Positions 43,321 through 52,129 of a stretch of DNA of 64,000 nt are shown here, piece after piece. Source of the DNA: Christensenella tenuis (lineage in GTDB: Bacteria > Bacillota > Clostridia > Christensenellales > Christensenellaceae). Every line of letters begins with the position of its first letter. Within the stretch, counting starts at the first letter, position 1. Location: assembly GCF_014287795.1 (NCBI RefSeq), contig NZ_JACOON010000008.1:61036-125035 (forward strand). Direction: 5' to 3'. Below the pieces are notes generated by a model. That model did not search any database, was not told the origin of the DNA, and saw only the letters and a program-made list of their open reading frames with translations. The position numbers and the translations under genes were made by a program.

Positions 43321-43357
43321 ATTATATCATGCCTGCGGCGAGTCCGCATTATGCGGA
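43321..43357 (-). promoter_or_regulatory. Surface-protein promoter with perfect palindrome at -35
   Basis: Minus strand TATAAT at 43326-43321; 16 bases upstream lies TCCGCAT-T-ATGCGGA (43343-43357), a perfect palindrome in the -35 position, where no normal -35 box is seen. Candidate activator or repressor site. Confidence 0.5.
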
Positions 43358-43362
43358 TAAAT

Positions 43363-43392
43363 AAAAAACAAGCCTGCGCCGAAACCGCAGGC
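43363..43392 (-). terminator. Terminator of the FecCD-type uptake operon
   Basis: AGCCTGCG-CCGAAAC-CGCAGGCT with a TGTTTTTT tail on the minus strand, 18 bases after the ATPase stop. Confidence 0.85.
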
Positions 43393-43409
43393 TTTCCTTC
43401 CGTTGTTCA

Positions 43410-44180
43410 TTATATCATCTCCGGCAAAATATAGGTAGAACCGTCCTCCGCCCGTATCATACAAATTTTTGTATCGTATACCGCCTCAAGAATATCCTTT
43501 TTCAGGATATCCTCCGTCCGGCCGTATTCAATCACGCGCCCCTTTTTCATCAAAACGATTTGATCGCAGTAATGGCTTGCAAGGTTCAGATCGTGCAGGA
43601 CGCATACGCATAAAAGCCCGCTGCCTGCAATCAGGTCTCTTACAAGCGCAAGGATCCCTACCTGATGCTTGATATCAAGATTTGAAACCGGCTCGTCGAG
43701 CAGCAGGATATTCGACTGCTGCACGAGGGCGCGCGCAATAATCATCCGCTGCCATTCTCCGCCCGAAAGCCCGATCACCGACCTGTTTTCCAGATGTGCA
43801 ATGCCTGTTTTGGCAATTGCCTCCCGCGCAAGACGTATATCTTCCGCGCTTTCGCTTTCAAAAGTCTTCTTATGGGGGTTGCGCCCCATCAAAACTGTCT
43901 CCAGTACGGTAAAGTCATATTCCAGCGCATAATTTTGCGGAACAAGCGCCATTTTTTTTGCCAGTGACTTTACATCTATTTTGCGGACGTCGATGCCGTC
44001 AATCTCCACGCTTCCGCTTTCCGGTTTCAAATATCCGGAAATCGTGCGCAAGAGCGTCGTTTTGCCCGCACCGTTCGGCCCGATGATTCCAACCATCCCG
44101 GAAGTAAAATCTAATGAAATATCATGTAGTATAGGGGTCTCATTAATTGTACAATTCAAATTGCGAATAGAAATCCCCAT
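43410..44180 (-). CDS. Iron-siderophore/heme/cobalamin ABC transporter ATP-binding protein (FepC/BtuD type)
   Basis: 256 residues with Walker A IGPNGAGKTTLLR, signature LSGGEWQRMIIARAL and Walker B ILLLDEPVSNLDIKHQ. The ATG at 44180 follows AGGGGGAA and shares one base with the permease stop (TGATG). It energises the FecCD-type permease. The Trp in the signature is seen in several metal-chelate ATPases; the exact substrate is not readable. Confidence 0.94.
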   Translation of the reverse strand: MGISIRNLNCTINETPILHDISLDFTSGMVGIIGPNGAGKTTLLRTISGYLKPESGSVEIDGIDVRKIDVKSLAKKMALVPQNYALEYDFTVLETVLMGRNPHKKTFESESAEDIRLAREAIAKTGIAHLENRSVIGLSGGEWQRMIIARALVQQSNILLLDEPVSNLDIKHQVGILALVRDLIAGSGLLCVCVLHDLNLASHYCDQIVLMKKGRVIEYGRTEDILKKDILEAVYDTKICMIRAEDGSTYILPEMI

Positions 44181-45190
44181 CAAATTCCCCCTTTGTTTCC
44201 GCGGCGCAGCAGGAAAATAAAGAAAGGCACGCCAAGAATCGAAGTCACAATGCCAACCGGCATTTCCTGTCCGTTTAAAATGACGCGTGCTATCACGTCG
44301 CAAAAAAGCAGGTACATTCCTCCTCCCGCAAAACACAGTGGAAGGAGTTTTTTATTATCCGGCCCGGCAATCATGCGCAGCAAATGCGGCACCATCAGGC
44401 CTACAAAGCCAATAATCCCACTGATAGATACCGCCACCGCAGAAAGCAGGGACGTTAAAATCAGCATATTCCTCCGCGTTTTATGCGTGTCTACGCCAAG
44501 ACTCTGGGATACCTCGTCGCCATTCAGCATAATATTGAGTGGTTTTGCATAAAACATCAGCAAGCCCGAACACACAATAATCGCGGGTAAGGCAATCCAT
44601 ATTTTATCCCATGTCATATTGGCGAGGCTGCCCATATTCCACATGACAACATTTTCCATTTTGTCCCGGTTCAGCAGCATAATCAAATAGATAATTGCCG
44701 AAAACATAGCGCTCATGGAAAATCCTGAAAGAAGGAGGGAAAACGTTGATACCTTGCCGCGTATCCGTGAAATATTATAGACTATGAACACGGCGGCAAG
44801 CGCTCCCGCAAAGCTGAATACGGCAATGGTGCCCGCCCCGAATATGCTCATCCCCGACATGAACGTCATTGCGACCGTCGCCCCGAGCGCTGAACCCGAC
44901 GAGATTCCGAGCACAAAAGAATCCGCCATTGGATTTTTAAATACGCCCTGCAGGCAGCATCCCGAGACCGCAAGCGCCGCTCCCACGAGGAACGCGCCGA
45001 TGGCCCTCGGGAGCCGGATATTGAGAAAAATATTATGTACCGTGGAAGATGCCGTTCCGTCCAGTATTTTCCCAAATTCCGCGACTGAAAAACCGGAACT
45101 TCCCACGAAAAAAGCGCACACAAAGGCGGCAGCGCCGCCTAAGATGAGCACCAACAGGAGTATTTGAAATTTAACAGGCCCTTTTTTCAT
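44180..45190 (-). CDS. FecCD/BtuC-family ABC permease
   Basis: 336 residues, about ten membrane helices. Family hallmarks: NIRLPRAIGAFLVGAALAVSGCCLQGVFKNPMADSFVLG near residues 55-95, GLMVPHLLRMIAGPDNKKLLP and a C-terminal EMPVGIVTSILGVPFF. Such permeases move iron-siderophores, heme or vitamin B12. The ATG at 45190 follows GGAGGG. It lies 15 bases after the receptor gene. Confidence 0.95.
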   Translation of the reverse strand: MKKGPVKFQILLLVLILGGAAAFVCAFFVGSSGFSVAEFGKILDGTASSTVHNIFLNIRLPRAIGAFLVGAALAVSGCCLQGVFKNPMADSFVLGISSGSALGATVAMTFMSGMSIFGAGTIAVFSFAGALAAVFIVYNISRIRGKVSTFSLLLSGFSMSAMFSAIIYLIMLLNRDKMENVVMWNMGSLANMTWDKIWIALPAIIVCSGLLMFYAKPLNIMLNGDEVSQSLGVDTHKTRRNMLILTSLLSAVAVSISGIIGFVGLMVPHLLRMIAGPDNKKLLPLCFAGGGMYLLFCDVIARVILNGQEMPVGIVTSILGVPFFIFLLRRGNKGGI

Positions 45191-45205
45191 AGGCCCTCCT
45201 TGCCG

Positions 45206-46177
45206 CTATTTGTTGAGAATCTCGCTGATCATTGTGAGCGCCTCCGCGATCCGCGGGCCCGGACGCGTAAGTACGTTTGCATCCACTTCATAGACGCTTC
45301 CATTTTTTACCGCGTCAAGATCCTGGTATCCCTGTGCGTTTCCGAGGTCTTCCGCAGTGCTTCCCATGCTCGAATCCACAAGGATAATATCCGGATTTGC
45401 TACCATGAGATCTTCCACTGGATATTCAATCCACGGATATTCCGCATCCGCAGTTACGCATTTACCGCCCGCCATCTCAATCATCGTATTAATGAAGCTG
45501 CCGGGGCCGCTCGTCCAGTTTCCCTGGTCGCCAAAACTCATCGCGTAGTAGACCGTTTTTTCCTCCGCCGGCCTATTCTCCTCTGCCAGGCGGACAGCCG
45601 CATCGATCTCTCCGTTCACAGTTTCCGCCGTGTCCTGCGCGCCTAGAATCTCCCCCACCAATTCGATTGCTTTTGGAATATCCTCAAAGGAGGTCGCTTC
45701 CACGCTCACTACCGTAATTCCCAGGTTTTTCATCTGATCGATTGCCTCCTGCTGAAGGCTGTTTCCCGCAAGCACAACATCCGGCTCGAGCGAAGCCACT
45801 TTTTCCACATCCGGCCCGTTGAAATCGCCGACCACTTCGATCGACTGCACAATATCCGGATAATCTGAATTAGCGTCGATGCCTACGAGTTGCTTCGCCG
45901 CACCAAGCGCGCACACGATCTCTGTACCCGCCGGAGTAAGTGAAACAATTTTATCTGCTTTTTCCACAGTGACTTCATTGCCTGCCAAATCAGTTACTGT
46001 TACTCCTCCTCTATTTTCTTCCCCAATATCCACAGCCGCTTCCGCGGACGCGCCCGCCGAAGGCGATTCCTCCGGTGCGGAAGATTCCGTTTGCGCGGGA
46101 GCCGTTTGCGCGCAGCCCGCAGCTATTGCAAGGCAAAGCACGATACACGTAAATACTGCAATCCATTTTTTGCTCAT
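45206..46177 (-). CDS. Metal-chelate/cobalamin-binding lipoprotein (BtuF/FepB type)
   Basis: 323 residues. Signal peptide with lipobox AAGC (Cys22), Ser/Glu/Ala-rich linker, then the helical-backbone receptor fold: VTDLAGNEVTVEKADKIVSL, EVVGDFNGPDVEKVASLEPD, and EVDANVLTRPGPRIAEAL near the end. This matches peripla_BP_2 proteins for vitamin B12, heme or siderophores; the PGPRIAEAL ending is most like BtuF-type or corrinoid receptors, a weak hint. No cobalamin riboswitch lies upstream. The promoter at 46280 contains a palindrome. Confidence 0.92.
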   Translation of the reverse strand: MSKKWIAVFTCIVLCLAIAAGCAQTAPAQTESSAPEESPSAGASAEAAVDIGEENRGGVTVTDLAGNEVTVEKADKIVSLTPAGTEIVCALGAAKQLVGIDANSDYPDIVQSIEVVGDFNGPDVEKVASLEPDVVLAGNSLQQEAIDQMKNLGITVVSVEATSFEDIPKAIELVGEILGAQDTAETVNGEIDAAVRLAEENRPAEEKTVYYAMSFGDQGNWTSGPGSFINTMIEMAGGKCVTADAEYPWIEYPVEDLMVANPDIILVDSSMGSTAEDLGNAQGYQDLDAVKNGSVYEVDANVLTRPGPRIAEALTMISEILNK

Positions 46178-46424
46178 AAAAAAAATCTCCTTTTCCTGTC
46201 CCGGCCCATTTCAGCAGATCTGTCCGCTATAAAAAAGAACTTCATAAACGCCCTGTAAATGGGCACGGCTATGCGTATAACTATATCATAACGCCGCGGC
46301 GTATGACAATAAAATTTTCCTCCGGCCCGGCCCGCTGTCCTCATTTCTCTCGCTTGTGCTTTTTCAAAAAAATTGTTACAATACTTTTAGTTATATCAGC
46401 AGAAGAGCAGGACGGAGAAAAGCA
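46178..46424. promoter_or_regulatory. Divergent region between BtuF-like gene and GT2 gene
   Basis: Minus strand TTGTCA (46309-46304), 18-base spacer, TATAGT (46285-46280). The spacer is filled by the perfect 12-bp palindrome ACGCCGCGGCGT (46291-46302), flanked by TCAT/ATGA, a strong operator candidate for the uptake operon. No gene is present in the gap; no B12 box was seen. Confidence 0.6.
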
Positions 46425-47399
46425 ATGCCTGAATTGATATCGATTATTGTTCCCTGCTACAATGAGCAGGAATCCATTCCCCATTTCTATAAGGAAATCA
46501 CCCGGATTTCCTCCGAAATGAAGGAGCGTTTCGGTCTTCTTTTCGAGTACTTGTTCGTAGACGACGGGTCGCATGATAAAACGCTTCCTGTGCTTCGTTC
46601 TTTGGCCGCCGAAGATAAACGGGTGCGCTTCCTTTCTTTCTCGCGCAATTTTGGCAAAGAAGCGGCAATTTACGCAGGCCTCCAGAATGCCCGCGGTGAT
46701 TATGTCGCCATTATGGATGCGGATCTTCAGGATCCGCCTTCCCTGCTGCCCGAAATGTATCTGGAAATCGCACAAAATGATTACGACTGCGCCGCAACGC
46801 GCCGGGTTACACGGAAGGGCGAACCGCCTATCCGTTCTTTCTTTGCCCGGATGTTCTATAAACTAATCAATAAAATCTCCAAAACCGAGATTGTAGACGG
46901 CGCACGGGATTTTCGCCTGATGACCCGTCAAGTGGTGGATTCCATTTTATCCATGCCGGAATACAACCGCTTTTCCAAGGGCATCTTCAGTTGGGTCGGC
47001 TTTCGCACAAAATGGCTGGAATATGAGAACGTGGAACGTGTTGCCGGAGAGACAAAGTGGTCTTTCTGGAAGCTGTTTACCTATTCTATCGACGGAATTG
47101 TCGCGTTTTCCACCTTCCCGCTTTCCATCGCCTCGTTTGTCGGTTTCCTGTTTTTCCTGATCGCCCTTGTTTTCATCGTGATTATCGTTGTCAAAACGCT
47201 TGTCTGGGGCGACCCGGTCGCGGGATATCCTTCAACAATTTGCCTCATTCTTTTGATTGGGGGAATCCAGTTATTCTGTATCGGAATTCTGGGGAAATAT
47301 CTTTCCAAAACTTATATGGAAGTCAAAGGGCGCCCCGTATATATTATAAAAGAAGACGAAAAAAGCATGGAAAAACAAGCGGCAAAGCGGCCGCAATAA
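46425..47399 (+). CDS. Polyprenyl-phosphate glycosyltransferase, GT2 (GtrB/dolichol-phosphate-mannose-synthase-like)
   Basis: 324 residues. GT2 domain (1-225) with SIIVPCYNEQESIPHFY, DDGSHDKT, MDADLQDPP (the DXD metal site) and GARDFRLMTR, followed by two C-terminal membrane helices (about 233-260 and 270-295). GtrB-like enzymes put a sugar on undecaprenyl phosphate inside the cell. The ATG at 46425 follows GGAG. The adjoining DUF6056 membrane protein is the probable user of the lipid-linked sugar. Confidence 0.93.
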   Translation: MPELISIIVPCYNEQESIPHFYKEITRISSEMKERFGLLFEYLFVDDGSHDKTLPVLRSLAAEDKRVRFLSFSRNFGKEAAIYAGLQNARGDYVAIMDADLQDPPSLLPEMYLEIAQNDYDCAATRRVTRKGEPPIRSFFARMFYKLINKISKTEIVDGARDFRLMTRQVVDSILSMPEYNRFSKGIFSWVGFRTKWLEYENVERVAGETKWSFWKLFTYSIDGIVAFSTFPLSIASFVGFLFFLIALVFIVIIVVKTLVWGDPVAGYPSTICLILLIGGIQLFCIGILGKYLSKTYMEVKGRPVYIIKEDEKSMEKQAAKRPQ

Positions 47400-47413
47400 G
47401 AGGTAGGAAGCAG

Positions 47414-48754
47414 ATGGAACGCACACTGGGCAATTATCAATCCTTTTGGAAAAAAACGGCTGTCTGGCCTTATTGGCCGATTGTGCTTCTGGGCTGTATT
47501 TATTTTATCATTCATTTGCGCATTTCTCCGAATTTTGCGGACGACCAGGTGTTTGCTTCCATCGCAGCGGCGGATGGTTTTAATATTTTCCAGTATTCTG
47601 TCAGCCGTTACCTCACATGGTCCTCGCGTACTCTGCTCGAAGTCCTGCTCATGTGGAGCGTCAGCGTTCCGCCTGTTCTATGGAAAATATGCGATACCCT
47701 GATTATTGTTGCAGTGGGCGTATTCCTGTCAAAGCTGCTTCTCCGTGACGAACACCGCATGCAGGGAAACATGGCCATCGCAGCACTGCTCCTCTTGATT
47801 CCGTACCAGATGATGAGCTCAGCCGGCTGGATTGCCACGACAGTAAACTATATTTGGCCTCTGGCCTTTGGCCTGATTTCCCTGTATCCACTCCGTAAAC
47901 TTGCAGACGGCAAAAAAATAAAGGGATATGAATACGTTCTCTATTCAGCCTGCTTGCTTTTCGGCGCCAACCAGGAACAGATGTGCGCGATCCTGGCCGC
48001 AATATATGGTTTCTTTACCATTTATATGTTTGTAAAAAAGAAGATCCATATTTATGTGTTCATTCAGTTTATTCTGTGTATTTTAAGCCTTGTATATATC
48101 CTGCTCGCCCCCGGAAATGACGTCCGTACCGTGCAGGAAACGGCGAGGTGGTATCCGGAGCATGGAACGTTTTCCCTGATGCAAAAAGTAATGCTCGGGA
48201 TTGTCGCCGCCGGAAAAGATATTATTTTTAATAAAAACTGGCCTTTCCTGATTCTTTGTATCCTTTCCTGTGTGCTTGTGTGGCAAAAAAGCGAAAAGGT
48301 ATCAAACCGGATCTTTGCGCTGGTTCCTCCTTTTTTTGCAGCTTCATTATTTGCCTTTTTGCCTTATTCCGCCGGTTATCAGGCGCTTCTTTCCAATCTG
48401 GAAGTTCTGACCGCTTCCACAAAGACTGCTGCCGTAGCAGTCGTATCTATTTGTGTACTGGCTTGCCTGATTTATTCCCTGCGCCTTGTTTTCCGGCGAA
48501 GCGCGCATTTTTGGCTTACTCTCGGTATCCTTTTTCTTGGATTTGCCAGTCGGGTCGCAATCGGCCTTTCCCCGACTATATGGGCGTCGCTTGACAGGAC
48601 AGCCCTCTTTTTCCTCGTTTCCCTGATTGCGTGTATCGTATTCCTTCTGAATGAATGGGATTTCAAAAACAAAAACGCCACTTTCCTTCTTTTGATCGTC
48701 CTTGTTTCTCTGGGCGTATATGGCGGGGTTTCCAATTTCTTTGCAGTGGTGTGA
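47414..48754 (+). CDS. DUF6056-type polytopic membrane protein, probable GT-C glycosyltransferase
   Basis: 446 residues with about 12 membrane helices. The first loop holds an acidic pair (NFADDQVF near residue 40) followed by LTWSSRTLLEVL, an arrangement like the catalytic Asp and the W-S-x-R motif of GT-C enzymes and DUF6056 relatives. It starts 14 bases after the GtrB-like gene behind AGGTAGGAAG. The likely role is to transfer the lipid-linked sugar to a wall polymer outside the cell. Assignment rests on pattern and neighbour. Confidence 0.75.
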   Translation: MERTLGNYQSFWKKTAVWPYWPIVLLGCIYFIIHLRISPNFADDQVFASIAAADGFNIFQYSVSRYLTWSSRTLLEVLLMWSVSVPPVLWKICDTLIIVAVGVFLSKLLLRDEHRMQGNMAIAALLLLIPYQMMSSAGWIATTVNYIWPLAFGLISLYPLRKLADGKKIKGYEYVLYSACLLFGANQEQMCAILAAIYGFFTIYMFVKKKIHIYVFIQFILCILSLVYILLAPGNDVRTVQETARWYPEHGTFSLMQKVMLGIVAAGKDIIFNKNWPFLILCILSCVLVWQKSEKVSNRIFALVPPFFAASLFAFLPYSAGYQALLSNLEVLTASTKTAAVAVVSICVLACLIYSLRLVFRRSAHFWLTLGILFLGFASRVAIGLSPTIWASLDRTALFFLVSLIACIVFLLNEWDFKNKNATFLLLIVLVSLGVYGGVSNFFAVV

Positions 48755-48780
48755 CCTGCGTATTTTCCTTCAAACAGCTA

Positions 48781-48815
48781 TTGCATAATTATTCATTTCA
48801 ATGTATAATTATTAA
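48781..48815 (+). promoter_or_regulatory. argC promoter covered by two ARG boxes
   Basis: Box 1 TGCATAATTATTCA (48782-48795) and box 2 TGTATAATTATTAA (48802-48815) match the ArgR/AhrC consensus TGAATAATTATTCA with one or two changes and are centred 20 bases apart. The promoter TTGCAT (48781-48786), 17 bases, TATAAT (48804-48809) is embedded in them, so arginine-bound ArgR would block RNA polymerase. Confidence 0.85.
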
Positions 48816-48878
48816 CATTGAATAAAATTTGGGGCGCCTATACCGCTCCCCTTTATAAAAAAGGAGCTGTTTGAAATC

Positions 48879-49913
48879 ATGGTTAATGTCAGTATAATCG
48901 GTGCGACAGGATATGTGGGGGCAGAGCTGCTGCGCCTGCTCAGCGCCCATCCCGGCGTACAGGTCAATAAAGCCGTATCCAAGAGCTTTGCAGGAAAAAA
49001 ACTGCACGATATTTATGCAAACTTCCTGCCGGAAAAAGAATTGGATTTGCAGGAGGGTGACGGCGCGTTCGGTGCGGATGATTTCGTGTTTCTCTGCCTG
49101 CCCCACGGCCAGTCCCTTGCGGCAGCGCCGTCTCTTTTGAAAAAAGGCCATAAAGTAATCGACCTTTCGGGCGATTTCCGTTACGATAACACGGATATTT
49201 ATGAAAAATGGTATGGAATTCCCCATTCCGCAAAAGAGGAAAACAGCGAGGCTGTTTACGGCCTTCCTGAATTTTTCAGCGAAGAAGTGAAAAAAACAAA
49301 TTTCACTTCTAATCCGGGATGTTATACCACAACGAGTATCCTGGCGCTGGCTCCGCTCCTCCGGGAGGGCCTGGTCAGTGAAAAGGGAATTGTGATCGAC
49401 GCAAAATCGGGCGTTACCGGTGCCGGACGGAAAGAAAAGCTCGCTTTTTCCTATTGCGAAACCGCCGACAACTTTAAGGCCTATTCCGTTCCTATGCATA
49501 GGCACACTTCCGAAATAGAGGAACAACTGTCAAAGTTTTCCGGGAAGGATGTCTGCCTGCTCTTTACACCTCACCTGCTTCCCGTAAAACGGGGTATTCT
49601 GGCGACAATTTATGCAGATCTTATGGAAGGCGTTACCCCCGGGGATATCGCTGCAGCATATGAAAAATATTATGCGGATGCTCCATTCACACATGTACTG
49701 CCCCATAGTAAACTCCCGGAACTGAAATATGTGGTGGGTTCCAACAATTGCATGATTGGGTTTGAAATATCTCCCCGCACCGGAAAGATTATCGTAGTTT
49801 CATGCACCGACAACCTGATTAAGGGTGCGGCCGGCCAGGCGGTACAGAATTTCAACCTGATGAACGGCTTCGATGAAACGCTGGGCCTGCCCCGTACCGC
49901 ATGGTACCTGTAA
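48879..49913 (+). CDS. argC: N-acetyl-gamma-glutamyl-phosphate reductase
   Basis: 344 residues. The Rossmann start SIIGATGYVGAELLRLL and the catalytic Cys148 in SNPGCYTTTSILAL identify ArgC, which makes N-acetylglutamate semialdehyde with NADPH. HRHTSEIEEQL supplies the active His. Start behind AAAGGAGC at 11 bases. First gene of the ArgR-controlled operon argC-argB-argD; argJ, which usually follows argC in Firmicutes, is absent. Confidence 0.96.
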   Translation: MVNVSIIGATGYVGAELLRLLSAHPGVQVNKAVSKSFAGKKLHDIYANFLPEKELDLQEGDGAFGADDFVFLCLPHGQSLAAAPSLLKKGHKVIDLSGDFRYDNTDIYEKWYGIPHSAKEENSEAVYGLPEFFSEEVKKTNFTSNPGCYTTTSILALAPLLREGLVSEKGIVIDAKSGVTGAGRKEKLAFSYCETADNFKAYSVPMHRHTSEIEEQLSKFSGKDVCLLFTPHLLPVKRGILATIYADLMEGVTPGDIAAAYEKYYADAPFTHVLPHSKLPELKYVVGSNNCMIGFEISPRTGKIIVVSCTDNLIKGAAGQAVQNFNLMNGFDETLGLPRTAWYL

Positions 49914-49954
49914 CGGAAATAAATTAAATTTTCATAGAAATAAAGGTGGAAATC

Positions 49955-50833
49955 ATGGAAGATCAAAAAATGGAACAATATCTGGAACGCGCGCACATGC
50001 TGGTGGAAGCCCTGCCTTACATCCAGCGGCTGTTCGGCAAGACCATCGTCATCAAATACGGCGGGGCCGCCATGATGCATGACGACCTCACACAGAAGAT
50101 CATGGAGGATATCACCCTGCTGAAATTCGTCGGGATGAATCCGATCCTTGTGCACGGCGGCGGCCCGGACATCAATCATATGCTCGATTCACTCGACATC
50201 AAGCCGAATTTTGTAGACGGCCTGCGCGTAACCGACGACGCCACCATGGAAGTGGTGCAGATGGTGCTCACAGGTAAAATCAACAAGGAGATCGTCGCCA
50301 AGCTGAACGGCATGGGCGCGTCGGCAATCGGCCTGTGCGGGATCGACGGCAACATCATTAAGGCAGTGAAAGCCCCGCCCAAAAACGGCGTGGATCTTGG
50401 CAACGTCGGTCAGATTACGTCCATCAATACGACGCTCCTCAATACCCTTGCGCACGACCAATATATCCCGGTCATCGCGCCTGTCGGTACGGGCGACCAC
50501 GGGGAAAGCTATAACATTAACGCGGATACGGTTGCGGGAGCGATTGCGACGGCGCTCAAAGCGGAAAAGCTGATTTTCCTCACGGATACAGACGGCATCC
50601 GTACAAAGGAAGATGATCCCGAATCCCTCTTGTATGTAGCCTCCAAAACAGATATACTAAATATGATTGATGAAGGCAAGATTACAGGCGGGATGCTTCC
50701 CAAGGTACAAAGCTGTCTCTCTGCCATTGAAAAAGGCGTAGGACGCACCCATATCCTGAACGGTACGATCCCGCACCCGATCATTCTCGAAATCTTTACG
50801 GATTCCGGTATCGGGACGATGGTGACGGGCTGA
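49955..50833 (+). CDS. argB: Acetylglutamate kinase
   Basis: 292 residues with TIVIKYGGAAM (phosphate-binding Lys), ILVHGGGPDINHML, GLCGIDGNIIKA and VTGKINKEIVAKLN-like segments typical of ArgB; it phosphorylates N-acetylglutamate. The ATG at 49955 follows AAAGGTGG; an in-frame GTG at 49946 is inside that site. 41 bases after argC. The N-terminal helix (residues 1-20) is like that of arginine-inhibited ArgB forms, which may make it feedback regulated. Confidence 0.96.
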   Translation: MEDQKMEQYLERAHMLVEALPYIQRLFGKTIVIKYGGAAMMHDDLTQKIMEDITLLKFVGMNPILVHGGGPDINHMLDSLDIKPNFVDGLRVTDDATMEVVQMVLTGKINKEIVAKLNGMGASAIGLCGIDGNIIKAVKAPPKNGVDLGNVGQITSINTTLLNTLAHDQYIPVIAPVGTGDHGESYNINADTVAGAIATALKAEKLIFLTDTDGIRTKEDDPESLLYVASKTDILNMIDEGKITGGMLPKVQSCLSAIEKGVGRTHILNGTIPHPIILEIFTDSGIGTMVTG

Positions 50834-50866
50834 AGTTCCCGGCAGCCTGTTGTTTTGGAGAAAAAT

Positions 50867-52060
50867 ATGACATACGATGAACTGAAAAAACTGGATTCGG
50901 AATACTACATGAAAACCTTCGGTACCCGTCTGCCCGTCGTGTTTACAGGCGGCAGCGGCGCGGTCCTTACGGACGAGGGAGGCAAAGAATATATTGATTT
51001 TCTCGCCGGAATCGCGGTCAATTGCCTCGGCTATTCAGATGCGGGATTTGAGGCGGCCCTCAAAAACCAGATGAATACCGGAGTGATCCATACCTGCAAC
51101 TATTTCTATAACGAGCCGCAGACGCGGTTGGCGCAGCTCTTATGCGAAAAAACAGGGTGTGACCGTGTGTTTTTCGGCAACAGCGGCGCGGAAGCCAACG
51201 AATGCGCCCTCAAACTTGCAAAGAAATATGCCTACGGCAAGGGGAAGAACTCCTCCCGGTTTGTTGCGCTCAGAAAAAGCTTCCATGGACGTACGTTGCT
51301 CACGCTCTCCGCGACCGGGCAGGAGAAATTCCACGAGCCTTTCCGCCCGACAGCCTATGATTTTACTTACATTGACGCAAACGATATGAATGCCGCAAAA
51401 TCCGCTGTCACGGCGGATAAATGCGGTGTAATACTCGAAGTAATACAGGGCGAAAGCGGCGTGCTTCCCCTGCGGGAAGAGTTCGTTTCGCTCATCCGCG
51501 CGCTGTGTACGGAAGCGGACGTCCCCCTCATCATCGATGAGGTACAGACAGGCATGGGCCGCACGGGCCGCTTGCTTGCACAGGAACATTATGGTATCAG
51601 GGCGGACATCATTACGCTGGCTAAGGCGCTCGGAAATGGTCTGCCGATCGGTGCCTGTCTTGCATCCGGGTCTTTTGCAGATGCTTTTGGCCCGGGCGAC
51701 CATGGCTCCACCTTCGGCGGAAATCCGCTTGCGTGTGCGGCAGGGCTTTATGTAACGGAAAAAATTGACGGCCAGATGCTTTCCCATGTCGGGAATATGG
51801 GTGCATATTTCCAGTCACAGTTGGAACTGCTGATGGAAAAACATCCTGAAATCATTGTCGATGTACGCGGGAAGGGCCTTCTTCTGGGCGCGGAACTTTC
51901 CGAAAAAGCAGATGCACATGCAGTGCAGCGTACACTCCTTAAGGATGGTTTTGTTATCGGTACAGCCGGGGTAAATACGCTTCGTTTCGCGCCGCCGTAT
52001 ATCATTACGCAAAAGCAGATTGACCTTTTGATCGAGACGCTCGATCGGCTATTCCAATGA
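50867..52060 (+). CDS. argD: Acetylornithine aminotransferase
   Basis: 397 residues, class III PLP aminotransferase. FGNSGAEANECALKLAK binds phosphate of PLP, IIDEVQTGMGRTG carries the PLP Asp and TLAKALGNGLPIGA the Schiff-base Lys. It makes N-acetylornithine. The ATG at 50867 follows GGAGAAA; a TTG 12 bases earlier is rejected. A terminator hairpin follows 5 bases after the stop. Confidence 0.96.
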   Translation: MTYDELKKLDSEYYMKTFGTRLPVVFTGGSGAVLTDEGGKEYIDFLAGIAVNCLGYSDAGFEAALKNQMNTGVIHTCNYFYNEPQTRLAQLLCEKTGCDRVFFGNSGAEANECALKLAKKYAYGKGKNSSRFVALRKSFHGRTLLTLSATGQEKFHEPFRPTAYDFTYIDANDMNAAKSAVTADKCGVILEVIQGESGVLPLREEFVSLIRALCTEADVPLIIDEVQTGMGRTGRLLAQEHYGIRADIITLAKALGNGLPIGACLASGSFADAFGPGDHGSTFGGNPLACAAGLYVTEKIDGQMLSHVGNMGAYFQSQLELLMEKHPEIIVDVRGKGLLLGAELSEKADAHAVQRTLLKDGFVIGTAGVNTLRFAPPYIITQKQIDLLIETLDRLFQ

Positions 52061-52065
52061 TGTTC

Positions 52066-52092
52066 AAAGCAGGCGCAAGCGTCTGCTTTTTT
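52066..52092 (+). terminator. Terminator between argD and carB
   Basis: AAAGCAGGCGC-AA-GCGTCTGCTTTTTT, a stem of at least 7 bp extended by G-T and C-G pairs and a T-run. It would end or attenuate the argCBD transcript before carB. Confidence 0.75.
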
Positions 52093-52129
52093 AAAAAGAT
52101 TAGATTTTGCAAGAGAAAGGGAATGCAAG

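Noticed and set aside
46178..46424. Cobalamin riboswitch upstream of the BtuF-like gene
   Set aside because: No B12 box or matching stem arrangement was found in the leader; only a promoter with a palindrome is present.
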